From Anaerolineales bacterium UBA6668 (GTDB taxonomy: Bacteria; Chloroflexota; Anaerolineae; Anaerolineales; UBA6668), in the NCBI GenBank assembly GCA_002455215.1, contig DKKK01000008.1, positions 1 through 5,078 of the forward strand: a stretch of 5,078 nucleotides of DNA. Reading direction: 5' to 3'. Positions 1 through 5,078 of the stretch are shown here, piece by piece. A model generated the notes under the pieces. It saw only the letters and a list, made by a program, of their open reading frames with translations, was not told where the DNA came from and ran no database searches. Position numbers and translations under genes: made by a program. Numbering within the stretch: position 1 is the stretch's first letter; each line of letters starts with the position of its first letter.

Positions 1-78
1 GCTTTTTATTCTACCGAATACAAAAATAATGGTTCTGGTGTCATTCCAACAATTTTAAGCGAGAGATACCCAAAATGA
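1..78 (+). CDS. Possible C-terminal fragment of a gene cut by the left edge
   Basis: Frame 1 is open from the first base for 25 codons to a TGA at 76-78 and would end in ...PTILSERYPK. An open frame this short is expected by chance fairly often, so support is weak. The residue mix (Tyr, Asn, Gly, Ser, Pro) looks protein-like, but I recognise no family. The bases are AT-rich and include codons such as AGA and TTA that are used sparingly in the genes further right. A transferred or fast-evolving gene could look like this, but so could plain intergenic DNA. Sequence to the left of the window would settle it. Confidence 0.25.
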   Translation, partial: AFYSTEYKNNGSGVIPTILSERYPK

Positions 79-167
79 GTACCCATACATTAAACACAAA
101 TGCTTTTTTCATGCGGTAGACCTGGGTAGCGCCTATTGTTACCTACAACAATTTTTTCGCTTTGATG

Positions 168-173
168 TATAAT
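168..173 (+). promoter_or_regulatory. Candidate sigma70-type -10 box for the YtxH-like gene
   Basis: A perfect TATAAT lies 31 bases before the ATG at 205. Transcription would start near 180, giving a leader of about 25 bases that carries the AGGAG at 194-198. The hexamer 17 bases upstream (145-150, ACAACA) matches the TTGACA consensus at only three positions, so the -35 element is weak or absent. The call rests on the -10 match and on its position relative to a gene with a strong ribosome binding site. Confidence 0.5.
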
Positions 174-204
174 TCCAGCACCAAACAGCATTTAGGAGAA
201 AAAA

Positions 205-432
205 ATGAGTCGAACAATTAGTTTTTTTGCTGGTATCTTTTGTGGCGCGATTGTTGGCGCGGTTGCCGCACTGCTCCTTACCCCCGAATCCGGTGAAAAC
301 TTGCAAAGCCGTTTGCGTGATGAAGTGACGGATATGTGGGAATCGGCACAACGTGTATCCCAAGAACGCCGCCGCGAAATGGAAGAACGCTTGCAAGAAT
401 TGCGCAGTGGACGCGCTATCACCATCGATTAG
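205..432 (+). CDS. YtxH-like small membrane-anchored protein
   Basis: This 75-residue protein has one hydrophobic, Gly/Ala-rich segment at about residues 6-26 (FFAGIFCGAIVGAVAALLLT). The short motif TPESG (26-30) follows, then a strongly charged helix (about 33-68, rich in Arg and Glu) likely to form a coiled coil. A single N-terminal membrane helix, a TPxSG turn and a charged amphipathic tail is the pattern of the YtxH/general-stress small protein family, whose biochemical role is poorly defined. It is probably anchored in the cytoplasmic membrane; orientation is not certain from sequence. The start is well supported by AGGAG at 194-198, six bases before the ATG, and by a TATAAT upstream. 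The gene stands alone, converging on the minus-strand gene that ends at 573. Its stop codon lies inside the outermost arm of the inverted-repeat structure at 429-559. Confidence 0.8.
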   Translation: MSRTISFFAGIFCGAIVGAVAALLLTPESGENLQSRLRDEVTDMWESAQRVSQERRREMEERLQELRSGRAITID

Positions 433-559
433 TCAAACGAGCGAGCTGTATTCGGCACGGATGGAAACTGCCTTTTTCCCTTCAGCAGAAAAGCGCAAAG
501 CTGACCCGTGTCGAATATAGTGCTTTCTCGCCTGCTCGCTCGGTAACCCGGCTGACTAG
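429..559 (+). repeat. Nested inverted repeats between convergent genes (possible structured RNA, terminator or degenerate element)
   Basis: Several paired arms nest around one centre. Outermost, TAGTCA (430-435) pairs with TGACTA (553-558), extendable by a T-G pair at 429/559. Next, CGAGCGAGC (438-446) pairs perfectly with GCTCGCTCG (534-542). Immediately inside, the 14 bases 447-460 (TGTATTCGGCACGG) pair with 506-519 (CCGTGTCGAATATA), with two G-U pairs and no mismatch. Inside the 45-base loop, TCAGC (482-486) can pair with GCTGA (500-504). The 3' side carries unpaired bulges at 520-533 and 543-552. The T-rich stretch TTTTGTTT at 561-568 follows. In plus-strand RNA this could fold into one long interrupted hairpin following the YtxH-like gene. 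It is larger and more bulged than a normal intrinsic terminator, so a small structured RNA or the remnant of a palindromic repeat are alternatives. I cannot tell which without seeing other copies. Confidence 0.6.
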
Positions 560-572
560 GTTTTGTTTGCGC

Positions 573-992
573 CTAACTCGGCATTGACTTTAATTTTTCT
601 AGCGCACCCAGCCATATCTTACCCAAGTTGTTGCGTTGTGGGAGCTTAACGGTAGCTAGTTTTTGTCCGACTCGCGCCAGCATCATCGGTACTTCGCCCC
701 AATCATTGCGCAAAACTGCCTGACGTAATTGCAAGGCATAGTTCTGTGTCCATAGCCATTCCATGCGAAATTTGTCCGCCTTTACCCAATAGCCGCGCTT
801 TTCCCAGGCCGTCACACTGCCCTCCACTGTTTCGTTCATCTCGTGTAAACACAAAGCAATATATGCCGCCATGTCGCGCGTTTCGGCATCCACTTCTGAT
901 TTTTGACTCAATTCCCGCAGAGTCAAAAGTAAGGCTTTGCTTAATTGTGTACGTTCTTTTCCGGCGGTTTCAGGATTAATAACGCGTCCCAT
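573..992 (-). CDS. Conserved hypothetical protein, 139 residues
   Basis: I do not assign a function. The protein is soluble-looking and mostly helical, with no signal peptide, membrane helix or metal-binding Cys/His cluster. Residues 35-56 (DAETRDMAAYIALCLHEMNETV) look like a helix pair. The core at 60-80 is aromatic and charged (VTAWEKRGYWVKADKFRMEWLW), and the C-terminal half (about 85-137) is amphipathic helix. From memory the 'AWEKRGYWVKAD' core resembles hypothetical proteins of Anaerolineae-type Chloroflexota; this is recall, not a search. The start at 992 is supported by GGAG on the minus strand (1001-1004), eight bases before the ATG. A TAAAAT (1036-1041) is a plausible -10 box. It is divergent from the R3H ATPase gene across 110 bases and convergent with the YtxH-like gene. 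Conserved Trp, Tyr and Lys residues could suit nucleic-acid or protein binding, but that is speculation. Confidence 0.8.
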   Translation of the reverse strand: MGRVINPETAGKERTQLSKALLLTLRELSQKSEVDAETRDMAAYIALCLHEMNETVEGSVTAWEKRGYWVKADKFRMEWLWTQNYALQLRQAVLRNDWGEVPMMLARVGQKLATVKLPQRNNLGKIWLGALEKLKSMPS

Positions 993-1009
993 GATAAAAT
1001 CTCCATAGT

Positions 1010-1028
1010 GTGTTAGAATTTAGAACAC
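1010..1028. promoter_or_regulatory. Candidate operator: 19-base palindrome in the leader of the 139-residue gene
   Basis: GTGTT (1010-1014) and AACAC (1024-1028) form a perfect inverted repeat around a 9-base AT-rich spacer. Read on the minus strand, the site also contains TTCTAA twice, one base apart. If TAAAAT at 1036-1041 is the minus-strand -10 box, transcription would begin near 1029 and the palindrome would cover the first transcribed bases, a common place for a repressor. Five-base arms can occur by chance, so support is modest. Confidence 0.3.
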
Positions 1029-1035
1029 TCTTTCT

Positions 1036-1041
1036 ATTTTA
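1036..1041 (-). promoter_or_regulatory. Candidate -10 box for the 139-residue gene
   Basis: On the minus strand this reads TAAAAT, five of six matches to TATAAT, 43 bases upstream of the start codon at 992. The hexamer 17 bases further upstream (1059-1064, TTCCCG on the minus strand) is a poor -35 element. The call depends on position between the divergent genes and on the downstream GGAG ribosome binding site. Confidence 0.35.
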
Positions 1042-1102
1042 GCAGGGATTTTGCTGGACGGGAAGGGCTGATTTGCCTAAATTTGATTAAAAATTAGCTG
1101 AT

Positions 1103-2812
1103 ATGACTGCACTTTCAACACAAGACGAATTATACAATTTACTAAATTTACTGCCTGAGCGCATTTTACAAGCCATCGCGACACAAAATCGCCAAAATGA
1201 ACTGCTCGAAATTGTGCTAGACCTGGGGCGTGTCCCCACTGCACGTTATCCAGATGGTGAAGTGGTGCTATCTAACCAAGGAGTTAGCGCATCGGAATTG
1301 GAAAGTGTGGTGAGCCAAATCGGTGAATTTGATAGCGACAATCGCGCTGGCATGGAGCGCACCCTGCACCGCATTTCTGCCATTCGCAATCGACGTGGTG
1401 CAGTAGTCGGCTTGACCTGCCGCATTGGACGGGCGGTTTTTGGCACGATTGAAATTATTGAAGACTTGGTCACCAGTGGTAAAAGCATCCTGCTCTTAGG
1501 TCGCCCGGGTGTGGGTAAAACCACCATGCTCCGCGAAGCCGCCCGCGTGCTGGCAGAAACCCGCCGTGTGATCATTGTGGATACCAGCAATGAAATTGGT
1601 GGCGATGGTGATATTCCTCATCCAGCCGTGGGGCGTGCCCGCCGTATGCAGGTTGCCAACCCATCCTTGCAACATGAAGTGATGATAGAAGCGGTGGAGA
1701 ACCACAATCCAGAAATCATTGTGATTGATGAAATCGGACGAGAGTTAGAAGCCGCCGCCGCTCGTACCATTGCCGAGCGGGGCGTACAACTGATTGGCAC
1801 GGCACACGGCAACACGCTCGACAATATCCTACTCAACCCCACTTTGGCGGATTTGGTGGGTGGCATTGAGTCAGTTACACTCTCTGATGAAGAAGCACGG
1901 CGGCGCGGTACGCAAAAAACTGTGCTCGAAAGACGCTCTCCCCCTACGTTTGATGTGTTAATCGAATTGCAAGAACGGGAGCGCTTGGTGGTGCATCCCG
2001 ATATTTCACTGGCGGTAGATACCGTCTTGCGCGGTCGTACACTCACTGCCGAACTGCGCTCTCGCAACGCCGAAACCGGCAAGCTTGAAAACACCCCCTA
2101 TACCCCACCGCAAACCGCCAATCGCGCACTTTCCGAACGCACCCAAGAGCGTGGCAAAATGCCCAATACGGCAGGTAATGTCATGCCCTGGGCGGGGGGG
2201 AACACGCAATGGGGTGACAATGGCGGGCGGCGAAACGGCTATACGGGTAACGGCTATGCTGGCAACAGCACAAGCACCCAACCACAGCCTCCCCCCAACC
2301 CTGCACCAGCCAAAGTGCTATCCGATGCGACCATTGGCAAAGAACAGCCGGGCATCAACTTATTCATTTATGGCATAAATCGCCAACGCCTAGCCGAAGC
2401 CGCTCACAATTTGCGTATTCCGCTCACAGTCGTGGAAGATTTACAAGATGCCGATGGCTTGCTGACGCTCAAGTCGTATTATCGCCGCAGTCAGCGCCCC
2501 ATCAGTGATGCCGAAGCATTGGGTTTGCCGATATACGTCCTTCGTTCCAACACAGCCCATCAAATCGAAGCCTTTCTGCTCGAACAAGCCGCCCATTATA
2601 GCGATGATGAGTACCAAACTCGCCTGCAAACCGCGCTTAACGAAGCCGAACACGCCATTCGCGAAGTAAGTAGCAGTGGACGCTCGCTGGATTTGCGCCC
2701 CCAAGATGCGTCTATTCGCCGCCGCCAACACCAGCTCATCCGCGATGCCCAATTGATTTCCCAATCCTACGGGCGCGAACCCAATCGGCGGGTACGTATC
2801 TTCCGTGAGTAA
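1103..2812 (+). CDS. SpoIIIAA/Ycf45-like P-loop ATPase with C-terminal R3H domain
   Basis: This 569-residue protein belongs to the single-stranded-nucleic-acid-binding R3H ATPases known from cyanobacteria, plastids (Ycf45) and some other bacteria; the ATPase part is related to sporulation protein SpoIIIAA. Residues 1-125 form a conserved N-terminal region with the block DNRAGMERTLHRISAIRNRR (79-98). The ATPase follows: Walker A GRPGVGKTT (133-141), DTSNEIGGDGDIPHP (160-174), Walker B IIVIDE (205-210, acidic pair D209/E210), and GTAHGNT (232-238). A low-complexity linker rich in Asn, Gly and Pro spans about 325-410. A small folded segment (about 416-485) precedes the R3H domain (about 510-569). 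Its R-x3-H signature is R539/H543 and its end is GREPNRRVRIF (557-567). The R3H domain binds single-stranded DNA or RNA; the cellular role is not known to me. An in-frame TAA at 1088-1090 leaves ATG 1103 as the only good start, but no Shine-Dalgarno site precedes it. The other genes of the rightward run follow 56 bases downstream. Confidence 0.92.
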   Translation: MTALSTQDELYNLLNLLPERILQAIATQNRQNELLEIVLDLGRVPTARYPDGEVVLSNQGVSASELESVVSQIGEFDSDNRAGMERTLHRISAIRNRRGAVVGLTCRIGRAVFGTIEIIEDLVTSGKSILLLGRPGVGKTTMLREAARVLAETRRVIIVDTSNEIGGDGDIPHPAVGRARRMQVANPSLQHEVMIEAVENHNPEIIVIDEIGRELEAAAARTIAERGVQLIGTAHGNTLDNILLNPTLADLVGGIESVTLSDEEARRRGTQKTVLERRSPPTFDVLIELQERERLVVHPDISLAVDTVLRGRTLTAELRSRNAETGKLENTPYTPPQTANRALSERTQERGKMPNTAGNVMPWAGGNTQWGDNGGRRNGYTGNGYAGNSTSTQPQPPPNPAPAKVLSDATIGKEQPGINLFIYGINRQRLAEAAHNLRIPLTVVEDLQDADGLLTLKSYYRRSQRPISDAEALGLPIYVLRSNTAHQIEAFLLEQAAHYSDDEYQTRLQTALNEAEHAIREVSSSGRSLDLRPQDASIRRRQHQLIRDAQLISQSYGREPNRRVRIFRE

Positions 2813-2853
2813 CTTCTTTTCTACTTAGATTACAGAAGCCCCATCGCGCCGCA

Positions 2854-2859
2854 TATATA
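2854..2859 (+). promoter_or_regulatory. Weak candidate -10 box close to the cyclodeaminase-like start
   Basis: TATATA lies nine bases before the ATG at 2869, in the 56-base gap after the R3H ATPase gene. If it is used, transcription would start at or within a few bases of the ATG, giving a leaderless message; this fits the lack of a Shine-Dalgarno site. There is no good -35 element at 16-18 bases. The three downstream genes could equally be read from a promoter further upstream. Confidence 0.2.
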
Positions 2860-2868
2860 CTTCCTGTT

Positions 2869-3816
2869 ATGCTCATCCTAAACTACCACGAGACTGCCGC
2901 ACGTTTACCCATGCTTGCTTGTATTGACGTGATGGAACAGGCATTTCGTTTGTTGGCAGAAGGGCAAGTGTACCACCCTCCGCGTCAATGGATAGACCCT
3001 GCTGGCGCGTTGGGTAGCCTTCTGCTGATGCCAAGTTATCTTGGGGGGGCAGAGCCGGTCTATGGGCTAAAGACACTCACCATTTTTCACCAAAACACCG
3101 CTATGGGCTTGGAAGCGCACCAAGGTGCAGTCTTGCTCTTTAGCGGAAAAACCGGCGAATTATTGGCACTGTTCGATGCAAGCGCAATCACCGCCATACG
3201 GACTGCCGCAGTCAGCGGCTTAGCCACCCGCCTGCTGGCAAATCCAACAGCAAGTGTGTGCGCCCTGCTGGGCGGTGGCGTGCAAGCTCGCACCCATTTG
3301 GCGGCAATGGCATGTGTCCGTCCTTTAAGTGAAGTGCGCATAGTCAGTCGTTCTTTAGAAAATGCTCAAAAGTTTGTAGAAACTGAACAAAGCAAGTATG
3401 ACTTTCCCTTGTTAGCACTGCCCTCGGCTGAGAGTGCAGTACGCTCTGCCGATTTGGTGGTCACCACCACTACCAGCCACACCCCTGTCTTGCACGGCGA
3501 ATGGTTGCAAGCCGGCACACACGTGGTTGCCATCGGCGCGTACCGCCCGACTACTCGCGAAGTAGATACTGCTACCATTCAACGGGCGCGTGTCTTTGTC
3601 GATTCCCGTCAACAATGTTTGCAAGAAGCTGGTGACCTTGCCATTCCAATCCAAGAAGGCGCATTCTCTGCTGATGGTATCGTGGCAGAGTTGAGCGAGT
3701 TGGTGTCCGGGCAGGTGATGGGGCGTACCGATGCCAGCCAAATAACCTTTTTCAAATCGGTGGGCTTACCTGTCGAAGACCTAGCCGCCGCTCAATACAT
3801 TTACAATCAACCATGA
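2869..3816 (+). CDS. Ornithine cyclodeaminase/mu-crystallin family protein
   Basis: This 315-residue protein has the usual family length. It is a cytoplasmic NAD(P)-binding enzyme of the group that includes ornithine cyclodeaminase (ornithine to proline plus ammonia), some alanine dehydrogenases, ketimine reductase and opine-type enzymes. The family landmarks are present: PRQ (38-40), GLKTL (66-70), the FDASAITAIRTAAVSGLAT block (102-120) with R111, and a Rossmann nucleotide-binding turn GGGVQARTHL (135-144). TTTTSHTPVL (199-208), the REVD segment (230-233) with the Asp at the position of the catalytic acid in ornithine cyclodeaminase, and SVGLPVEDLAAA (297-308) complete the set. The residues seen suggest an active enzyme, but substrates in this family cannot be read from sequence, and no proline, arginine or siderophore genes lie nearby to help. 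The last four bases overlap tmk as ATGA, pointing to translational coupling. ATG 2869 gives the family's normal N-terminus; no Shine-Dalgarno site is visible. Confidence 0.9.
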   Translation: MLILNYHETAARLPMLACIDVMEQAFRLLAEGQVYHPPRQWIDPAGALGSLLLMPSYLGGAEPVYGLKTLTIFHQNTAMGLEAHQGAVLLFSGKTGELLALFDASAITAIRTAAVSGLATRLLANPTASVCALLGGGVQARTHLAAMACVRPLSEVRIVSRSLENAQKFVETEQSKYDFPLLALPSAESAVRSADLVVTTTTSHTPVLHGEWLQAGTHVVAIGAYRPTTREVDTATIQRARVFVDSRQQCLQEAGDLAIPIQEGAFSADGIVAELSELVSGQVMGRTDASQITFFKSVGLPVEDLAAAQYIYNQP

Positions 3817-4439
3817 GTTTATTTATCACCTTTGAAGGACCCGATGGCGGTGGCAAAAGCACCATTTGCCGGACATTGGCGGGTGAACTACAGGCAACTG
3901 GCTATCAAGTGCTGGTACTGCGCGAGCCGGGTGGCACACCCATCGGCGACCAAGTGCGGCAGGTGCTGATGGATAAAGCCAATACCAGCATGACCCCGCA
4001 CGCCGAATTTTTACTATTCTCGGCATCCCGTGCCCAATTAGTGCGCCAGACCATTTTGCCCGCCCTTTCCGCCGGGCAAATCGTCCTGTGTGACCGCTTT
4101 TTTCATAGCAGTTTTGCCTATCAAGGTTTTGGGCATGGCTTGAATCTTGCAGATTTACAGCAGGTAACCGAATTCGCTACCGGCGGTTTGCACCCACATG
4201 CCACGTTACTCTTTGATATAGATGCTGAAAGTGGCTTGCGCCGCCGCCAAAAACCCGGCTTGGAGTGGAACCGTTTGGATGACTATGCCGTAGAATTCCA
4301 TCGGCGTGTGCGTGAAGGCTATTTACAACTGGCGAGCGCCGACCCCAATCATTGGTACGTGCTTGATGCTAGTCAATCTTATGAGCGAGTGTTAGCCCAA
4401 GCCCGTCAACACATTGCCCTGCTTTTGCAAAATCAATAA
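3813..4439 (+). CDS. tmk: Thymidylate kinase (dTMP kinase)
   Basis: The enzyme phosphorylates dTMP to dTDP with ATP, an essential cytoplasmic step in dTTP synthesis. At 208 residues it has normal length. The P-loop is GPDGGGKST (9-17); REPGG (37-41) and the DRF motif (94-96), continuing SSFAYQG (99-105), are the dTMP-binding and catalytic landmarks of the family. The LID region (about 141-157, GLRRRQKPGLEWNRLDD) carries three successive arginines. The P-loop has no arginine, so this looks like the bacterial type II arrangement, where the catalytic arginine comes from the LID. DYAVEFHRRVREGY (157-170) is the conserved helix that follows. The start overlaps the stop of the cyclodeaminase-like gene by four bases, no Shine-Dalgarno site is evident, and coupled re-initiation is likely. 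uppP begins 15 bases after its stop. Confidence 0.97.
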   Translation: MSLFITFEGPDGGGKSTICRTLAGELQATGYQVLVLREPGGTPIGDQVRQVLMDKANTSMTPHAEFLLFSASRAQLVRQTILPALSAGQIVLCDRFFHSSFAYQGFGHGLNLADLQQVTEFATGGLHPHATLLFDIDAESGLRRRQKPGLEWNRLDDYAVEFHRRVREGYLQLASADPNHWYVLDASQSYERVLAQARQHIALLLQNQ

Positions 4440-4454
4440 CACCCCAAATTTTTT

Positions 4455-5078
4455 ATGTCTTATCTTCAAGCAATTTTGCTCGGCATTCTGCAAGGGCTCA
4501 CTGAGTTTTTACCCGTTTCCAGTAGCGGGCATTTAGTGCTATTCCCGTGGCTGTTGGGCTGGCAGTTAGACCCACAAGTCAAATTTGCCTTTGACATTCT
4601 GGTACAAGTCGGCACGATTCTGGCGGTCATCTTATATTTTTGGCGCGATTTGCTACTCATCACCTGGGAAACGCTTACCGCTCTCACGCAAGGCAAACCA
4701 TTTGCCACCAGTAATGCACGCTTAGGCTGGTTCATACTGTTAGGGACCATTCCAGCGGGCTTTTTTGGACTGTTGTTAAAAGATTTTTTTGAACAGTTTT
4801 TTTCTAGCCCATTCTTCGTCATATTGTTTCTATTCATTACCGCCGCTTTGCTCTTCACCGCCGAATTTTTATTTCGCCGTCAAGCCACACCGCGTTCTTT
4901 GGAAGAATTGACCTGGCCAGATGCTTTGGTAGTCGGCTTTGCGCAGGTGCTGGCAATCTTGCCCGGCGTCAGCCGCTCCGGTTCAACTATCACGGCAGGG
5001 CTGGTGCGTGGCTTAAACCGCAATTCCGCCGCTCGCTACAGCTTTTTACTCTCGATCCCAATTATGTTGGCGGCTGGG
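4455..5078 (+). CDS. uppP: Undecaprenyl-diphosphatase UppP (BacA family), cut by the right edge
   Basis: This integral membrane enzyme removes a phosphate from undecaprenyl diphosphate, recycling the lipid carrier for peptidoglycan and other surface polymers; overexpression of the family gives bacitracin resistance. The 208 codons present cover roughly three quarters of the usual 265-280 residues, and the frame is open to the window end. The first signature, QGLTEFLPVSSSGH (13-26), holds the (E/Q)xxxE catalytic motif as Q13/E17 and the conserved H26. The second, PGVSRSGST (170-178), supplies R174. IPAG (99-102) and Q164 are also family positions. Hydrophobic segments at about 1-15, 46-62, 91-108, 119-140, 156-170 and 195-208 fit a polytopic membrane protein. 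ATG 4455 gives the canonical N-terminus; only a T-run (4449-4454) and no Shine-Dalgarno site precede it. The 15-base gap from tmk suggests one transcript. Confidence 0.96.
   Translation, partial: MSYLQAILLGILQGLTEFLPVSSSGHLVLFPWLLGWQLDPQVKFAFDILVQVGTILAVILYFWRDLLLITWETLTALTQGKPFATSNARLGWFILLGTIPAGFFGLLLKDFFEQFFSSPFFVILFLFITAALLFTAEFLFRRQATPRSLEELTWPDALVVGFAQVLAILPGVSRSGSTITAGLVRGLNRNSAARYSFLLSIPIMLAAG

Noticed and set aside
41..112. Minus-strand frame of 23 codons that would read MKKAFVFNVWVLILGISRLK..., like a tiny membrane peptide
   Set aside because: There is no Shine-Dalgarno site, it is very short, and it lies in AT-rich DNA where hydrophobic-looking frames arise easily.
336..587. Plus-strand open frame of 83 codons running through the gap after the YtxH-like gene
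   Set aside because: It starts inside the YtxH-like gene in another frame, has no ribosome binding site, runs through the inverted-repeat region and gives no recognisable protein.
2085..2378. Plus-strand open frame of 97 codons inside the R3H ATPase gene
   Set aside because: It coincides with the low-complexity, GC-rich linker, which leaves other frames open; its Pro/His-rich product looks like a frame shadow.
2813..2838. CTTCT/AGAAG inverted repeat after the R3H ATPase gene as a terminator
   Set aside because: The stem is only five bases, around a 16-base loop, with no GC core and no T-run after it.
4784..4803. Two T7 runs flanking GAACAG, considered as a slippage or frameshift site
   Set aside because: The uppP frame is intact across both runs and they encode ordinary Phe-rich residues (DFFEQFFS), so there is no sign of a programmed event.
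4466..4858. Minus-strand open frame of 130 codons
   Set aside because: It is antisense to uppP, whose signatures are unambiguous; the Lys/Asn-rich product mirrors the T-rich codons of membrane segments.
1..5078. CRISPR array, tRNA, insertion sequence or phage-like module
   Set aside because: I saw no regularly spaced direct repeats, cloverleaf, transposase-like protein or phage gene; the genes are housekeeping types apart from the unknown 139-residue protein.

Overview
The window looks like ordinary bacterial chromosome, probably from the phylum Chloroflexota (Anaerolineae-like) or a related lineage. The clues are a SpoIIIAA/Ycf45-like ATPase with a C-terminal R3H domain, a 139-residue protein whose 'AWEKRGYWVKAD' core I associate from memory with Anaerolineae hypothetical proteins, and GC content near 50%. 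The placement is inference; nothing here is a taxonomic marker gene. I see no mobile element, CRISPR array, tRNA or rRNA.

Layout. Positions 1-204 are AT-rich (about one third GC over the first 120 bases). They hold a possible C-terminal fragment of a gene cut by the left edge, then a promoter-like TATAAT at 168-173. A small YtxH-like membrane protein (205-432, +) follows and has the clearest Shine-Dalgarno site of the window. It converges on a 139-residue protein of unknown function (573-992, -). The 140 bases between them contain an elaborate nested set of inverted repeats (429-559) followed by a T-rich stretch. A 110-base divergent spacer (993-1102) separates the minus-strand gene from a rightward run of four genes.

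The rightward run is: R3H-domain ATPase (1103-2812), ornithine cyclodeaminase/mu-crystallin family protein (2869-3816), thymidylate kinase tmk (3813-4439) and undecaprenyl-diphosphatase uppP (4455 to the right edge, cut). The cyclodeaminase-like gene and tmk overlap by ATGA, and uppP starts 15 bases after tmk, so these three are probably co-transcribed. The ATPase is 56 bases upstream and may or may not share the transcript. The run combines nucleic-acid binding, dTTP supply, lipid-carrier recycling for the cell wall and an amino-acid-type dehydrogenase/cyclodeaminase. That suggests a housekeeping growth cluster rather than a dedicated pathway. None of the four rightward genes has a convincing Shine-Dalgarno site, unlike the two small genes on the left.

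I found no new multi-gene system. The items most worth a second look are the nested inverted-repeat structure at 429-559, the uncharacterised 139-residue gene with a palindrome in its leader, and the R3H ATPase outside any visible sporulation context.
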